From positions 2,017,001 through 2,081,000 of the forward strand of contig NZ_CP059902.1 of NCBI RefSeq assembly GCF_014127105.1: 64,000 bases of DNA, in the 5' to 3' direction. The notes beneath the pieces were generated by a model. It did no database searches and was not told where the DNA came from. It saw nothing but the letters and a program-made list of their open reading frames with translations. The DNA is from Devosia sp. MC521 (GTDB taxonomy: Bacteria > Pseudomonadota > Alphaproteobacteria > Rhizobiales > Devosiaceae). Positions 20,910 through 28,243 of this stretch are shown here, piece by piece. The position numbers were made by a program, and so were the translations under genes. Numbering within the stretch: the first letter of the stretch is position 1; every line of letters begins with the position of its first letter.

Positions 20910-22127
20910 ATGGAACGTCATTACGGTTGGGTCATCGTTGCGGCGGGGGCCGTAATTACCTGCCTCGCAATGGGTGCCATGTTCGCCCTGCCCGTATATC
21001 TCCAACCTATGGCAGACGAAACCGGCTGGTCTCGAGCGGGGATTTCCGGCGCCATGACTGTTGGCTTTATCGTCATGGGTATCGCTGGCTTTGTCTGGGG
21101 CACCATCACCGATCGCATTGGCGCTCGACCCGTTATCGTCACCGCTGCGGTCATTCTCGGACTAGGCCTCTTCATCGCCAGCCTCACAGAAAATCTACTC
21201 GTCTTTCAATTCGCTTACGGCGGACTTGTCGGCGCCGCAGGTGGCGCTTTCTTTGCGCCCTTGATCGCCACCACATTGGGCTGGTTCGACAAAAACCGCA
21301 GCCTTGCTGTGTCGCTCGTCACCCTGGGCGCAGGGGTCGCGCCCATGACCATGACGCCGCTCGCCACCATATTGATAGAAGCAATTGGCTGGCGGCAGTC
21401 GATGGCCGTCATCGGTCTGACCGCCGTGGCCGTCATCATTCCCTTAGGATTTCTCATCCGCAGCGCACCGCACGTGCAGTTGCAACCATCGAGCAGCGAC
21501 ATTGCTCCGGCTGCAAAAGAACCCAGCCGTATTGGCGAAATCTTCCGCACACCGCAGTTCATCATTCTCGCAGGCGTGTTCTTTCTCTGCTGCGCCGCTC
21601 ATTCTGGCCCGATCTTTCACACGGTCAGCTACGCCATATTGTGCGGGGCGACGCCTTTAGCGGCGGCAAGCATCTATAGTGTTGAGGGCCTGGCCGGGCT
21701 CGGCGGGCGCGTTCTCTTTGGCCTTATGGGAGACAAGCTCGGCGTGCGTCGCGTTATCGTCGGCGGCCTAGCGCTACAAGCGATCGGCATCTATTGCTAT
21801 ATTTACGTCACCGAGCTGCAGCACTTCTACATGCTGGCCGTCGTTCTCGGCCTCGTCTACGGCGGCGTGATGCCGCTCTATTCCGTTCTGGCGCGCGACT
21901 ATTTCGGCCCCAAAGTTATGGGCACCGTGCTAGGCGGCATAACCATGACCTCCTCTATAGGCATGGCTTTCGGCCCGGTCGGCGGCGGGTATCTCTACGA
22001 CACCTATGGCAGCTACCACTGGCTCTATATCGCCTCGGCTGCTGTTGGTGTTGGCGCAGCTCTGCTGGCTCTGGTGTTCCCGCCTAAATCAACCAATGAC
22101 GATTTGGCAACGCCGCAACCGGCCTGA
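20910..22127 (+). CDS. MFS transporter (monocarboxylate/oxalate-type)
   Basis: Predicted 405-residue, 12-helix major facilitator. It opens MERHYGWVIVAAGAVITC, has the loop motif GTITDRIGARPVIV between helices 2 and 3 (near residue 68) and RVLFGLMGDKLGVRRV at the equivalent position of the second half, both typical of the MFS. The overall layout resembles the OxlT/MCT-like group. The start follows GGGAGGGG at good spacing. Convergent and abutting with the next minus-strand gene. Substrate unknown. Confidence 0.9.
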   Translation: MERHYGWVIVAAGAVITCLAMGAMFALPVYLQPMADETGWSRAGISGAMTVGFIVMGIAGFVWGTITDRIGARPVIVTAAVILGLGLFIASLTENLLVFQFAYGGLVGAAGGAFFAPLIATTLGWFDKNRSLAVSLVTLGAGVAPMTMTPLATILIEAIGWRQSMAVIGLTAVAVIIPLGFLIRSAPHVQLQPSSSDIAPAAKEPSRIGEIFRTPQFIILAGVFFLCCAAHSGPIFHTVSYAILCGATPLAAASIYSVEGLAGLGGRVLFGLMGDKLGVRRVIVGGLALQAIGIYCYIYVTELQHFYMLAVVLGLVYGGVMPLYSVLARDYFGPKVMGTVLGGITMTSSIGMAFGPVGGGYLYDTYGSYHWLYIASAAVGVGAALLALVFPPKSTNDDLATPQPA

Positions 22128-22424
22128 TCACCAGCTCGGCGGCCAATAGACATTGTCGGCAAAATCACTCGGAATGGGCGACATGCGCGAAAGTGCATTC
22201 GCCGCGAGATCGATCTCCTTGCACTGCCGCTGCACCCGCATGGGCATCGGATTGCCCGAGACATATTCTTCCATCTGCCATTGCTCGATATTCAGTACCG
22301 CTTTGCGACGCCGCGCTTCGGCAAAAACCTCTTCTATGCCGATAAGCCGATTAGCAGCGACAAATTGGCCGTTCTCGGTCCACTCGCGCCTATTCACGAA
22401 GTCAGTATAACGCATAACAAACAC
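22128..22424 (-). CDS. Hypothetical protein, 98 aa
   Basis: I do not recognise a family. It is a soluble, mixed-charge protein with a single Cys (QRQCKEID), many Met and Trp residues, a YTDFVNRREWTENG N-terminus and a WPPSW C-terminus. The stop abuts the convergent MFS gene. An internal ATG three codons later is an alternative start. The tight fit between flanking genes and the codon use support it being real. Confidence 0.65.
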   Translation of the reverse strand: MFVMRYTDFVNRREWTENGQFVAANRLIGIEEVFAEARRRKAVLNIEQWQMEEYVSGNPMPMRVQRQCKEIDLAANALSRMSPIPSDFADNVYWPPSW

Positions 22425-22512
22425 CCCAGTACGAAGGTGATTTCACGCCGAAAGTCTTACTGAATACCAAACGATCCTTGCTTCGTGATCACAACTGCGC
22501 TTAGGCAAGGGC

Positions 22513-23106
22513 ATGACTATTCTCTATCTCATGGCCGCGCCTGCAGAATATGGCCCACACCTGCAAAAGCGTATTTCACCTGTCATGATCGGCATTGGTC
22601 CGGTCGAGGCGGCCGTGGGCACCATGCGTGCTCTCGCCGAACGCGCGACCAATCTTCCGACGCTGGTCGTTTCTTTGGGCTCTGCCGGGTCGCAGCGCCT
22701 TAATCAATGTGAAGTGTATCAAGCGACCTCGGTCGCTTATCGCGATATGGACGCCACAGCGCTAGGCTTTGAAAAGGGCCTAACACCCCTCGCCGATATC
22801 CCGATCACCATGCCCTTGGCACCACACGTGCCGGGCCTGAAGCCCGCCACGCTTTCGACAGGGGCAAATGTTGTGTCGGGTGCCGCTTATGACCGCGTAG
22901 CTGAAGATATGGTCGATATGGAGACCTTCGCCGTCCTGCGAGCTTGCCAGAGTTTTAGCGTGCCGCTGATCGCCTTGCGCGGCATCTCAGATGGCAAGTC
23001 AGACGTCACCGAACTCGCTCACTGGACGCAATATCTCCATATCGTAGACGAGAAACTGGCCGAGGCCGTCGATATCATCCAGGCCTATTGGGCCAACCGC
23101 GCCTAG
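22513..23106 (+). CDS. 5'-methylthioadenosine/S-adenosylhomocysteine nucleosidase-like protein
   Basis: Predicted 197-residue phosphorylase/nucleosidase superfamily protein that would cleave the N-glycosidic bond of MTA/SAH-type nucleosides. MAAPAEYG at the start matches the M-A-M-x-x-E family opening, GIGPVEAAVGT is the phosphate/ribose loop (near residue 26), MVDMETFAVLRAC contains the ribose-binding Met-Glu (near 140), and RGISD supplies the catalytic Asp. It is shorter than classical MtnN (about 230), so the nucleoside specificity may differ. Its stop overlaps the next convergent gene. Confidence 0.82.
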   Translation: MTILYLMAAPAEYGPHLQKRISPVMIGIGPVEAAVGTMRALAERATNLPTLVVSLGSAGSQRLNQCEVYQATSVAYRDMDATALGFEKGLTPLADIPITMPLAPHVPGLKPATLSTGANVVSGAAYDRVAEDMVDMETFAVLRACQSFSVPLIALRGISDGKSDVTELAHWTQYLHIVDEKLAEAVDIIQAYWANRA

Positions 23107-23447
23107 ACCTCTGGATCTTGGTCTTTCTCGCGCTCCGCCTTTTTATCGCGGCGCGAGCGGCTCCAGTTGTTGTACCAGCGATTACCGCGCAAAACCGTGT
23201 AGTTCACCGGCTTCTGCAGGAAGATCAGATCAAGCGCCAGCAGCAGCAACCCGAGCGGCAACATCCACACGCCGAGCACCGGCAGGAAACTAAAAATCCC
23301 GCCGAAGACGAGGAGAATGCCCAAGGGGACGCGGATAATCCGCGCCTCTGGGCGACGCACGCGCGCCAACCATCGCGCCGCGAACGGCGGTATGCTCCGC
23401 TCCAGCCTATCAAACAGACGGTTCAGTCGCTGCGCACTCTTGTTCAT
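23103..23447 (-). CDS. Small integral membrane protein
   Basis: Predicted 114-residue protein with a charged N-terminal helix, two close hydrophobic segments (IIRVPLGILLVFGGIFSFL and LGVWMLPLGLLLLALDL, roughly residues 35-70) and a very basic C-terminus. The FLPVLGxWMLPLGLLLLALD motif is common in a family of short Rhizobiales membrane proteins of unknown role. I chose the ATG at 23447 because GAGAGG precedes it at the right distance. It overlaps the nucleosidase stop by 4 bases. Confidence 0.75.
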   Translation of the reverse strand: MNKSAQRLNRLFDRLERSIPPFAARWLARVRRPEARIIRVPLGILLVFGGIFSFLPVLGVWMLPLGLLLLALDLIFLQKPVNYTVLRGNRWYNNWSRSRRDKKAEREKDQDPEV

Positions 23448-23554
23448 TTGAGCACCTCTCATCTTCTTCTAAATGGCGCTGCACTGTGTTCGTTCAAGGG
23501 CAAGTCGGAACCTGCAGCCATTCTATCTCGTTGATTGGCAAAACGAGGATGACC

Positions 23555-23905
23555 ATGACCATTGACGACATCTTACTCCGCCTCGGCGTTCGCCCAAAGA
23601 AGCGTGGACTTGAAGCCCAGCTCGAAAACCTGCGCCGCGACATCCGCAAACTGAGCCATAGTGCGACAAATCACGCCGGGCATTTGGCCGGTTCGGTTTC
23701 TCACAGGGCATCCCATGTCAGCGATGAATGGGGCGACAGCCTTGCCGATCTCACCAGAGAAGCCGCACGCTATGGCACCCAAATCGCTGAGACCGCAGGA
23801 GAACAATCGCGTCGCGCCGTACGCGCCGTCAAAAACGATCCGCTACCGGTTATCGCTGTCATCGGCACGATCGTATTGCTGAGCACCCTGCTTCGCAGCA
23901 AGTAA
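23555..23905 (+). CDS. Small tail-anchored protein, 116 aa
   Basis: An amphipathic, Ala/Arg/Glu-rich helical body (about residues 18-85) is followed by one hydrophobic C-terminal segment, PLPVIAVIGTIVLLSTLL. That layout recalls ElaB/YqjD-type inner-membrane proteins, but the sequence match is weak and I assign no function. The GAGG at 23544-23547 favours the ATG at 23555; an ATG two codons earlier is possible. Confidence 0.7.
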   Translation: MTIDDILLRLGVRPKKRGLEAQLENLRRDIRKLSHSATNHAGHLAGSVSHRASHVSDEWGDSLADLTREAARYGTQIAETAGEQSRRAVRAVKNDPLPVIAVIGTIVLLSTLLRSK

Positions 23906-23998
23906 TTGGATTTTAACCACATCTCTGAGGCTTTTCTTAAGCGTAACCGGGCAATTTCTGCCCAAGAGCTGCTTATGCACTAGTCTCGGAGATGGTCC

Positions 23999-24472
23999 AT
24001 GCCCCGCCTGTCCAGCGCCCTATTGCGCCTCACCGCTGTCGCTATCACAGCGTCGACCCTTGGCGGGTGTTCTTTCCTCGGCATGAATTTCGCTTGGAAC
24101 CAGATGAGCGAAAAAGAATGCATGATGCGCGCGATGTATTTCGAATCCAATCGCTCCAGCGCCGAGGGCATGCTTGCGGTCGGTACTGTTGTGGCCAATC
24201 GCGTAAACGATCCGCGCTATCCTAAATCCGTATGCGGCGTTGTCGGGCAGAAGAACCAGTTCGCTCAGGGCGTACTCACCAAGCCGATGACGGACAGCGG
24301 CGCTGTGCTCGCCTCACAGGTTGCAGACTCGGTGATGCGCGGCGATCGTCACCCCGGCGTGCAAAATGCCCAGCACTTCCACACCGCAGGGCTCAGCTTC
24401 CCGTACAACAACATGCACTACGTGCTCGAAGCGGGCGGCAACGCCTTCTATGAGAAGCGCTCGACCCGCTAA
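23999..24472 (+). CDS. SleB-like cell-wall hydrolase lipoprotein
   Basis: Predicted 157-residue secreted hydrolase of the Hydrolase_2/SleB family. The signal peptide ends in a lipobox LGGC (Cys near residue 24), so it should be lipid-anchored. The catalytic domain shows MYFESNRSSAEGMLAVGTVVANRV, VCGVVGQKNQFA and AQHFHTAG, the pattern of SleB/CwlJ lytic transglycosylase-like enzymes, with the conserved Glu in YFES. It probably trims peptidoglycan in the periplasm. Its stop overlaps the convergent FlhB-like gene by 4 bases. Confidence 0.9.
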   Translation: MPRLSSALLRLTAVAITASTLGGCSFLGMNFAWNQMSEKECMMRAMYFESNRSSAEGMLAVGTVVANRVNDPRYPKSVCGVVGQKNQFAQGVLTKPMTDSGAVLASQVADSVMRGDRHPGVQNAQHFHTAGLSFPYNNMHYVLEAGGNAFYEKRSTR

Positions 24473-24747
24473 AACCCTTTGCTCTGGCGCAGCACGTAGC
24501 CAATGACCACGGCCATGGCCTCATAAAGCTCAACGGGAATTTCCTCGTCGAGGTCGACCCCGCTCAGCGCCTCTGCCAGTATCGGGTTGGTTTCCACGAG
24601 CACGCCGTGCTCTTCGGCCAGCTCGATAATCTTCTCAGCGACAAAGCCACGGCCCTTAGCAACAACGCGCGGGGCCTCGAGTGCCCCCTCCTCATATTGC
24701 AGAGCGACCGCGATCCGCGGCTTGGTGGGCATTGCGTCATCGCTCAT
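24469..24747 (-). CDS. FlhB-like C-terminal-domain protein (no autocleavage site)
   Basis: Predicted 92-residue protein equal to the cytoplasmic domain of FlhB/YscU without the membrane part. RIAVALQYEEG...APRVVAKGRGFVAEKIIELAEEHGVLV and the C-terminal IPVELYEAMAVVIGYVL match the FlhB switch domain. The autocleavage motif NPTH is replaced by KPRI, so it cannot self-cleave. Such free-standing FlhB-like proteins are known beside FliK-like genes and can modulate flagellar export specificity. Start overlaps the upstream FliK-like stop by ATGA, so the two are coupled. Confidence 0.88.
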   Translation of the reverse strand: MSDDAMPTKPRIAVALQYEEGALEAPRVVAKGRGFVAEKIIELAEEHGVLVETNPILAEALSGVDLDEEIPVELYEAMAVVIGYVLRQSKGF

Positions 24748-26429
24748 GTCGTCGCATCCACATAGCTATGGCCGGCAGCGCGTTCCGGGCTGGCTGGAGC
24801 CCCGACACGCACAATCACCGCGCCCGGTTGTAGTCCGACGCTCTCAAGCCCCGTTTGCAGCTGTTCAATGTGCTCTTTAAGCGCCTGCCCCGTCGCTTCT
24901 TGATCGGCCCAGATCAATACGTTGGTCCGCTTGCCACGCAGAGACAACTGCGCGCCGACTTCGCCCTGCTCGGCCAAATGGATTGCGAAACGAACCTGCC
25001 ATCCGCGGTCGGCGGTTGGTGTCTCCTCTTCGGGCGCTTCCCCCTGAATTTGAAGGCTCAGCACCGTGTGGTGCCCGGCGTATTGCACCGGGATATCAAG
25101 GCTCCACGATTGATCCTGCCGCCCCACAGTTTGGCTTTGGTCCGGCATGGAAGCCCCTTGATGCAAGCGCAAGCGCGCCAGACTGGCCTCAGTCCGATCG
25201 AAAAGGATCTTGCCGATCTCGGTCGGATCGCGCGGTAGGCCATTGGCATCCTCACGATGCTGCCGCACCCGTGGATTGAGCCCCTTGAGCGGCGGAGGCA
25301 ATTGCGACAATTGCTGCACCATCTCCGCATTACTCCCGAGCCATGCGCCGAGGGCGCGCTGCAGGCCCAGAAGTGATCCTTTGAGGTCGCCATTTGCGCT
25401 TTGCGCCTGACCAGCCCCTAGGAGTGTCTCATGGAAAATGCCCGATTGTTTGACGGCATTTTTGAGCACGAGCGGATCGATTGCGCCACCATCCAGATTC
25501 ATCTGCTGGCCGAACACGCCCTGCGCCGCTTTCAGCACATCAGGCGGCAGAGGCACGCGGCCAGCGACCGCCGAAATGACCGAATTCAACGCCGCAACAC
25601 TGTTCTGCTTTGGCAACGCTTGCGACACCATTTGCGCCACTGCCGCTTGCGCATTGGCAGTGGCCTGTGCGCTCGCGCTCAGCGGCGTCGCTGCGGAGGC
25701 CGCAGGATTGGCCGGCACCCCATCAGCACGCGCTGGCGAGCCTAGATTCGCCTGCCCAAACGGCTGCCCCGACGACGACATCCCATAAGGCGGGCGGTCA
25801 CCCAGTTGTGCCGCCCCACCAGCATCAACCGCTGCGATAACGGGCATCGGCGCAGGCTGGTAGGCCACCGTCCCCTTCACAAAGGGCGGAACGGCAGTGG
25901 CAATAGGCAGCTGTGGCGGCGCATCAGAGCGCGCTCCTGCCTGGGGATTGGAATATTGCTGGTGCGTCGGTGCGTAAGTCTGTGCTGGCGGCGTCGGCGG
26001 CGGCAGCGGAGCACCCGGGGGCAAGGCCTGCGGCGTCACCGGAGCGCCACCATTGCTCGGCCCTGGCGGCGGCAAGGTCACATGCTGCGCCAAGGGCGAA
26101 AGCTGCACCTGCGTCGCGGGCGGATTAACCGGCAAAATGGGGGAGCCTGCTGGCGAACTGGTCGGCGGCGCCAGCGTATTTGTCACGGCCGGGGTGACCG
26201 AGAGCAGCGAAACCCGAACCTGCCCTTCAACTTGCTGAACCGCTAAAGTGAGCGTCGTACCAACCGGCTGGGCCGCGGGCAGTTGCAGTGTCATGGTCTG
26301 CCGCCCGACCTGAACTTCCGTCGAGCCATTGGGCAGCTGGCCAACCACGCGCGCTTCCACAGTCTGCCCCTGTTGACGGGCCAGAGCCTGAACGGCTGCT
26401 ACACTTGGAAGATCAGTAGTGACACTCAT
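24744..26429 (-). CDS. FliK-like flagellar hook-length control protein
   Basis: Predicted 561-residue protein. Residues about 85-300 are a Pro/Ala/Gln-rich disordered region, as in FliK rulers. The C-terminal part (about 430-540) has the FliK/Flg_hook pattern WSLDIPVQYAGHHTVLSLQIQ ... WQVRFAIHLAEQGEVGAQLSLRGKRTNVLIWAD, with the paired strands that contact FlhB. It lies away from any flagellar operon in this window and pairs with an FlhB-like gene, so it may be an accessory FliK rather than the main one. The hook-length role is inferred. Confidence 0.82.
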   Translation of the reverse strand: MSVTTDLPSVAAVQALARQQGQTVEARVVGQLPNGSTEVQVGRQTMTLQLPAAQPVGTTLTLAVQQVEGQVRVSLLSVTPAVTNTLAPPTSSPAGSPILPVNPPATQVQLSPLAQHVTLPPPGPSNGGAPVTPQALPPGAPLPPPTPPAQTYAPTHQQYSNPQAGARSDAPPQLPIATAVPPFVKGTVAYQPAPMPVIAAVDAGGAAQLGDRPPYGMSSSGQPFGQANLGSPARADGVPANPAASAATPLSASAQATANAQAAVAQMVSQALPKQNSVAALNSVISAVAGRVPLPPDVLKAAQGVFGQQMNLDGGAIDPLVLKNAVKQSGIFHETLLGAGQAQSANGDLKGSLLGLQRALGAWLGSNAEMVQQLSQLPPPLKGLNPRVRQHREDANGLPRDPTEIGKILFDRTEASLARLRLHQGASMPDQSQTVGRQDQSWSLDIPVQYAGHHTVLSLQIQGEAPEEETPTADRGWQVRFAIHLAEQGEVGAQLSLRGKRTNVLIWADQEATGQALKEHIEQLQTGLESVGLQPGAVIVRVGAPASPERAAGHSYVDATT

Positions 26430-26504
26430 AGATGGACTGCCTCCAACCGCGCCTGCGGTTGCATCAGTCTAACCTATCATTATCAGATTGAGAGTCCGCG
26501 AATT

Positions 26505-27245
26505 TTAATCGCGGATATCTTTATATTCCTTAGTGACAGGCTTGCCGCGGAACGTCACCCAAAAGAAATTTAGCGTGTAAGTTCCAGCAGTTGCGAAGAC
26601 GCCTTCCTTCTCCAGACGACGACCCGAGGTCTTCATCCGCAGCTTATAGGTCCACTTAACATTGCCAACACGCGACAGGCGCACCGCCACGTCGGTGTCT
26701 TCACCGAAGAATTCGATTTCGCGATTATAACCGCCGACATCGGCCCAAGCCTGACGCTTGAACACGAAATTGCCGCCCTGCACCACAGAACCGACGCGCA
26801 GGATGTAGCGGTTGAGGATATAAATCAGCTTGGTCAGCAGATAAAAACCGCCAATCATCGCACGGTTGTGCCACGCCATATCGTAATAGATATAGGGGCC
26901 GGAAACGCACACCAGCTTTGGATCTGCCGCGTATTCGCGCATCACCACATCCAGCCAGCCTTCGGGCACGATGGTATCGCTGTCGATATTGGCGACGAGA
27001 TCATAGCCCTCGCTCGCGGCAAAGCCCGCGTCGCGCGCATTGACCAGCCCCTTCTTGGGCTCATCAACCACGGTGACACCATCGAAACTGCGCGCAATCT
27101 CGCCGGTCCGGTCGGTCGAAGCGTTATTGACCACAATCACGTCGGCAGGAATGCCAGCGCGCTTAATTTCAGCCAGCACAGATTGGAGGCACTGACCAAT
27201 CAGCACTTCTTCATTGTAGGCCGGAATAACAAAAGCAAGCTTCAT
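26505..27245 (-). CDS. Family 2 glycosyltransferase
   Basis: Predicted 246-residue GT-A enzyme. It opens AFVIPAYNEEVLIGQCLQS, has VVNNASTDRTGEIA, and the DxD metal site in NIDSDTIVP (near residue 93). A C-terminal amphipathic/hydrophobic stretch may associate it with the membrane. It probably transfers a sugar in envelope polysaccharide synthesis. It stands alone, so acceptor and donor are unknown. Confidence 0.9.
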   Translation of the reverse strand: MKLAFVIPAYNEEVLIGQCLQSVLAEIKRAGIPADVIVVNNASTDRTGEIARSFDGVTVVDEPKKGLVNARDAGFAASEGYDLVANIDSDTIVPEGWLDVVMREYAADPKLVCVSGPYIYYDMAWHNRAMIGGFYLLTKLIYILNRYILRVGSVVQGGNFVFKRQAWADVGGYNREIEFFGEDTDVAVRLSRVGNVKWTYKLRMKTSGRRLEKEGVFATAGTYTLNFFWVTFRGKPVTKEYKDIRD

Positions 27246-27423
27246 AAGGCACCCTTGCCGCAGACAGTGCGGCGTTTATTAGGTTAACGCACATACAGTG
27301 ATGCGCCCGTATCGGCAACACCGAGCATGTCATCAAATGGCGCTTTTGGAACCGATATTGCGTTGAGGCTTTTGCAAGTGGTGGCGTGATACGCCGAGAA
27401 TGCAACAAAACCCGCCGGGGACC

Positions 27424-28242
27424 ATGGCACATAGCGACGACACTTCACCGCGGGAAAAGCGTGTCCCGGCCCACCCATTTACCCGGTTCCGATCTCTCCT
27501 GCGCATCCTCTACCACGGCCAGTCGCCTCTGGCCGTGCGGTTTCAGGCAACGATTCTGGTCGTCGACCTTGCCATCATCGGCTTCTTTATCGCCACTCCA
27601 TTCCTGCGCGAATCCAGCACCTATATCTGGCTCGACTATTCCATCGCGGCGCTTTTGGGTCTCGATCTCGTCGCGCGAGGCCTCGCGTCAACGCATCCAT
27701 TGCGTTGGGCGCGGCAGCTGCCGGTTGTGATCGACATCTTTATTCTGATCACCCTTTTGGCGCCAACCTGGCTCTTCAACTTCGGCTTCTTGCGCATACT
27801 GCGCCTATGGACCCTCTCGAAGTCCAACTTCTTCTGGCGTGATTTGGAAAAGCACGGGCTTTCGGACTATCGCGAGACCATTCAGGCGATCATCAACCTT
27901 CTGGTCTTCATCTTCGTGGTCACGGGGTTCGTCTATACCGCCTTCGCCAAGCGCGATTCCGACATCAATGGCTATATCGACGCGCTCTACTTCACCGTCA
28001 CCACCATGACGACGACAGGATTTGGCGACATTACCTTGCCCGGCCCCTTCGGAAAGCTGGTGTCGATCGTCATTATGATCATCGGCATTTCGCTGTTCGT
28101 GCGCCTCGCGCAGCTGGTGTTCCGCCCGCACAAGGTCGCCTTCCCCTGCCCGCAATGCGGCTTGCGTCGGCACGAGCCCGACGCCATCCACTGCAAGGCC
28201 TGCGGCCACATCCTCGCCATTCCCGACGACGGCCACGACTGA
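27424..28242 (+). CDS. Two-pore-loop-type potassium channel with C-terminal zinc ribbon
   Basis: Predicted 272-residue membrane protein. Four hydrophobic helices of a voltage-sensor-like unit precede a pore helix and the selectivity filter TTTGFGD (near residue 196), then a last helix. The C-terminus carries CPQCGLRRHEPDAIHCKACGHIL, two CxxC pairs that should bind zinc. The filter reads GFG, the variant also used by some K+ and mixed-cation channels. An ATG eight codons upstream is an alternative start; 27424 gives a more usual N-terminus. It may be ligand- or redox-gated through the zinc ribbon (inference). Confidence 0.85.
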   Translation: MAHSDDTSPREKRVPAHPFTRFRSLLRILYHGQSPLAVRFQATILVVDLAIIGFFIATPFLRESSTYIWLDYSIAALLGLDLVARGLASTHPLRWARQLPVVIDIFILITLLAPTWLFNFGFLRILRLWTLSKSNFFWRDLEKHGLSDYRETIQAIINLLVFIFVVTGFVYTAFAKRDSDINGYIDALYFTVTTMTTTGFGDITLPGPFGKLVSIVIMIIGISLFVRLAQLVFRPHKVAFPCPQCGLRRHEPDAIHCKACGHILAIPDDGHD

Positions 28243-28243
28243 G

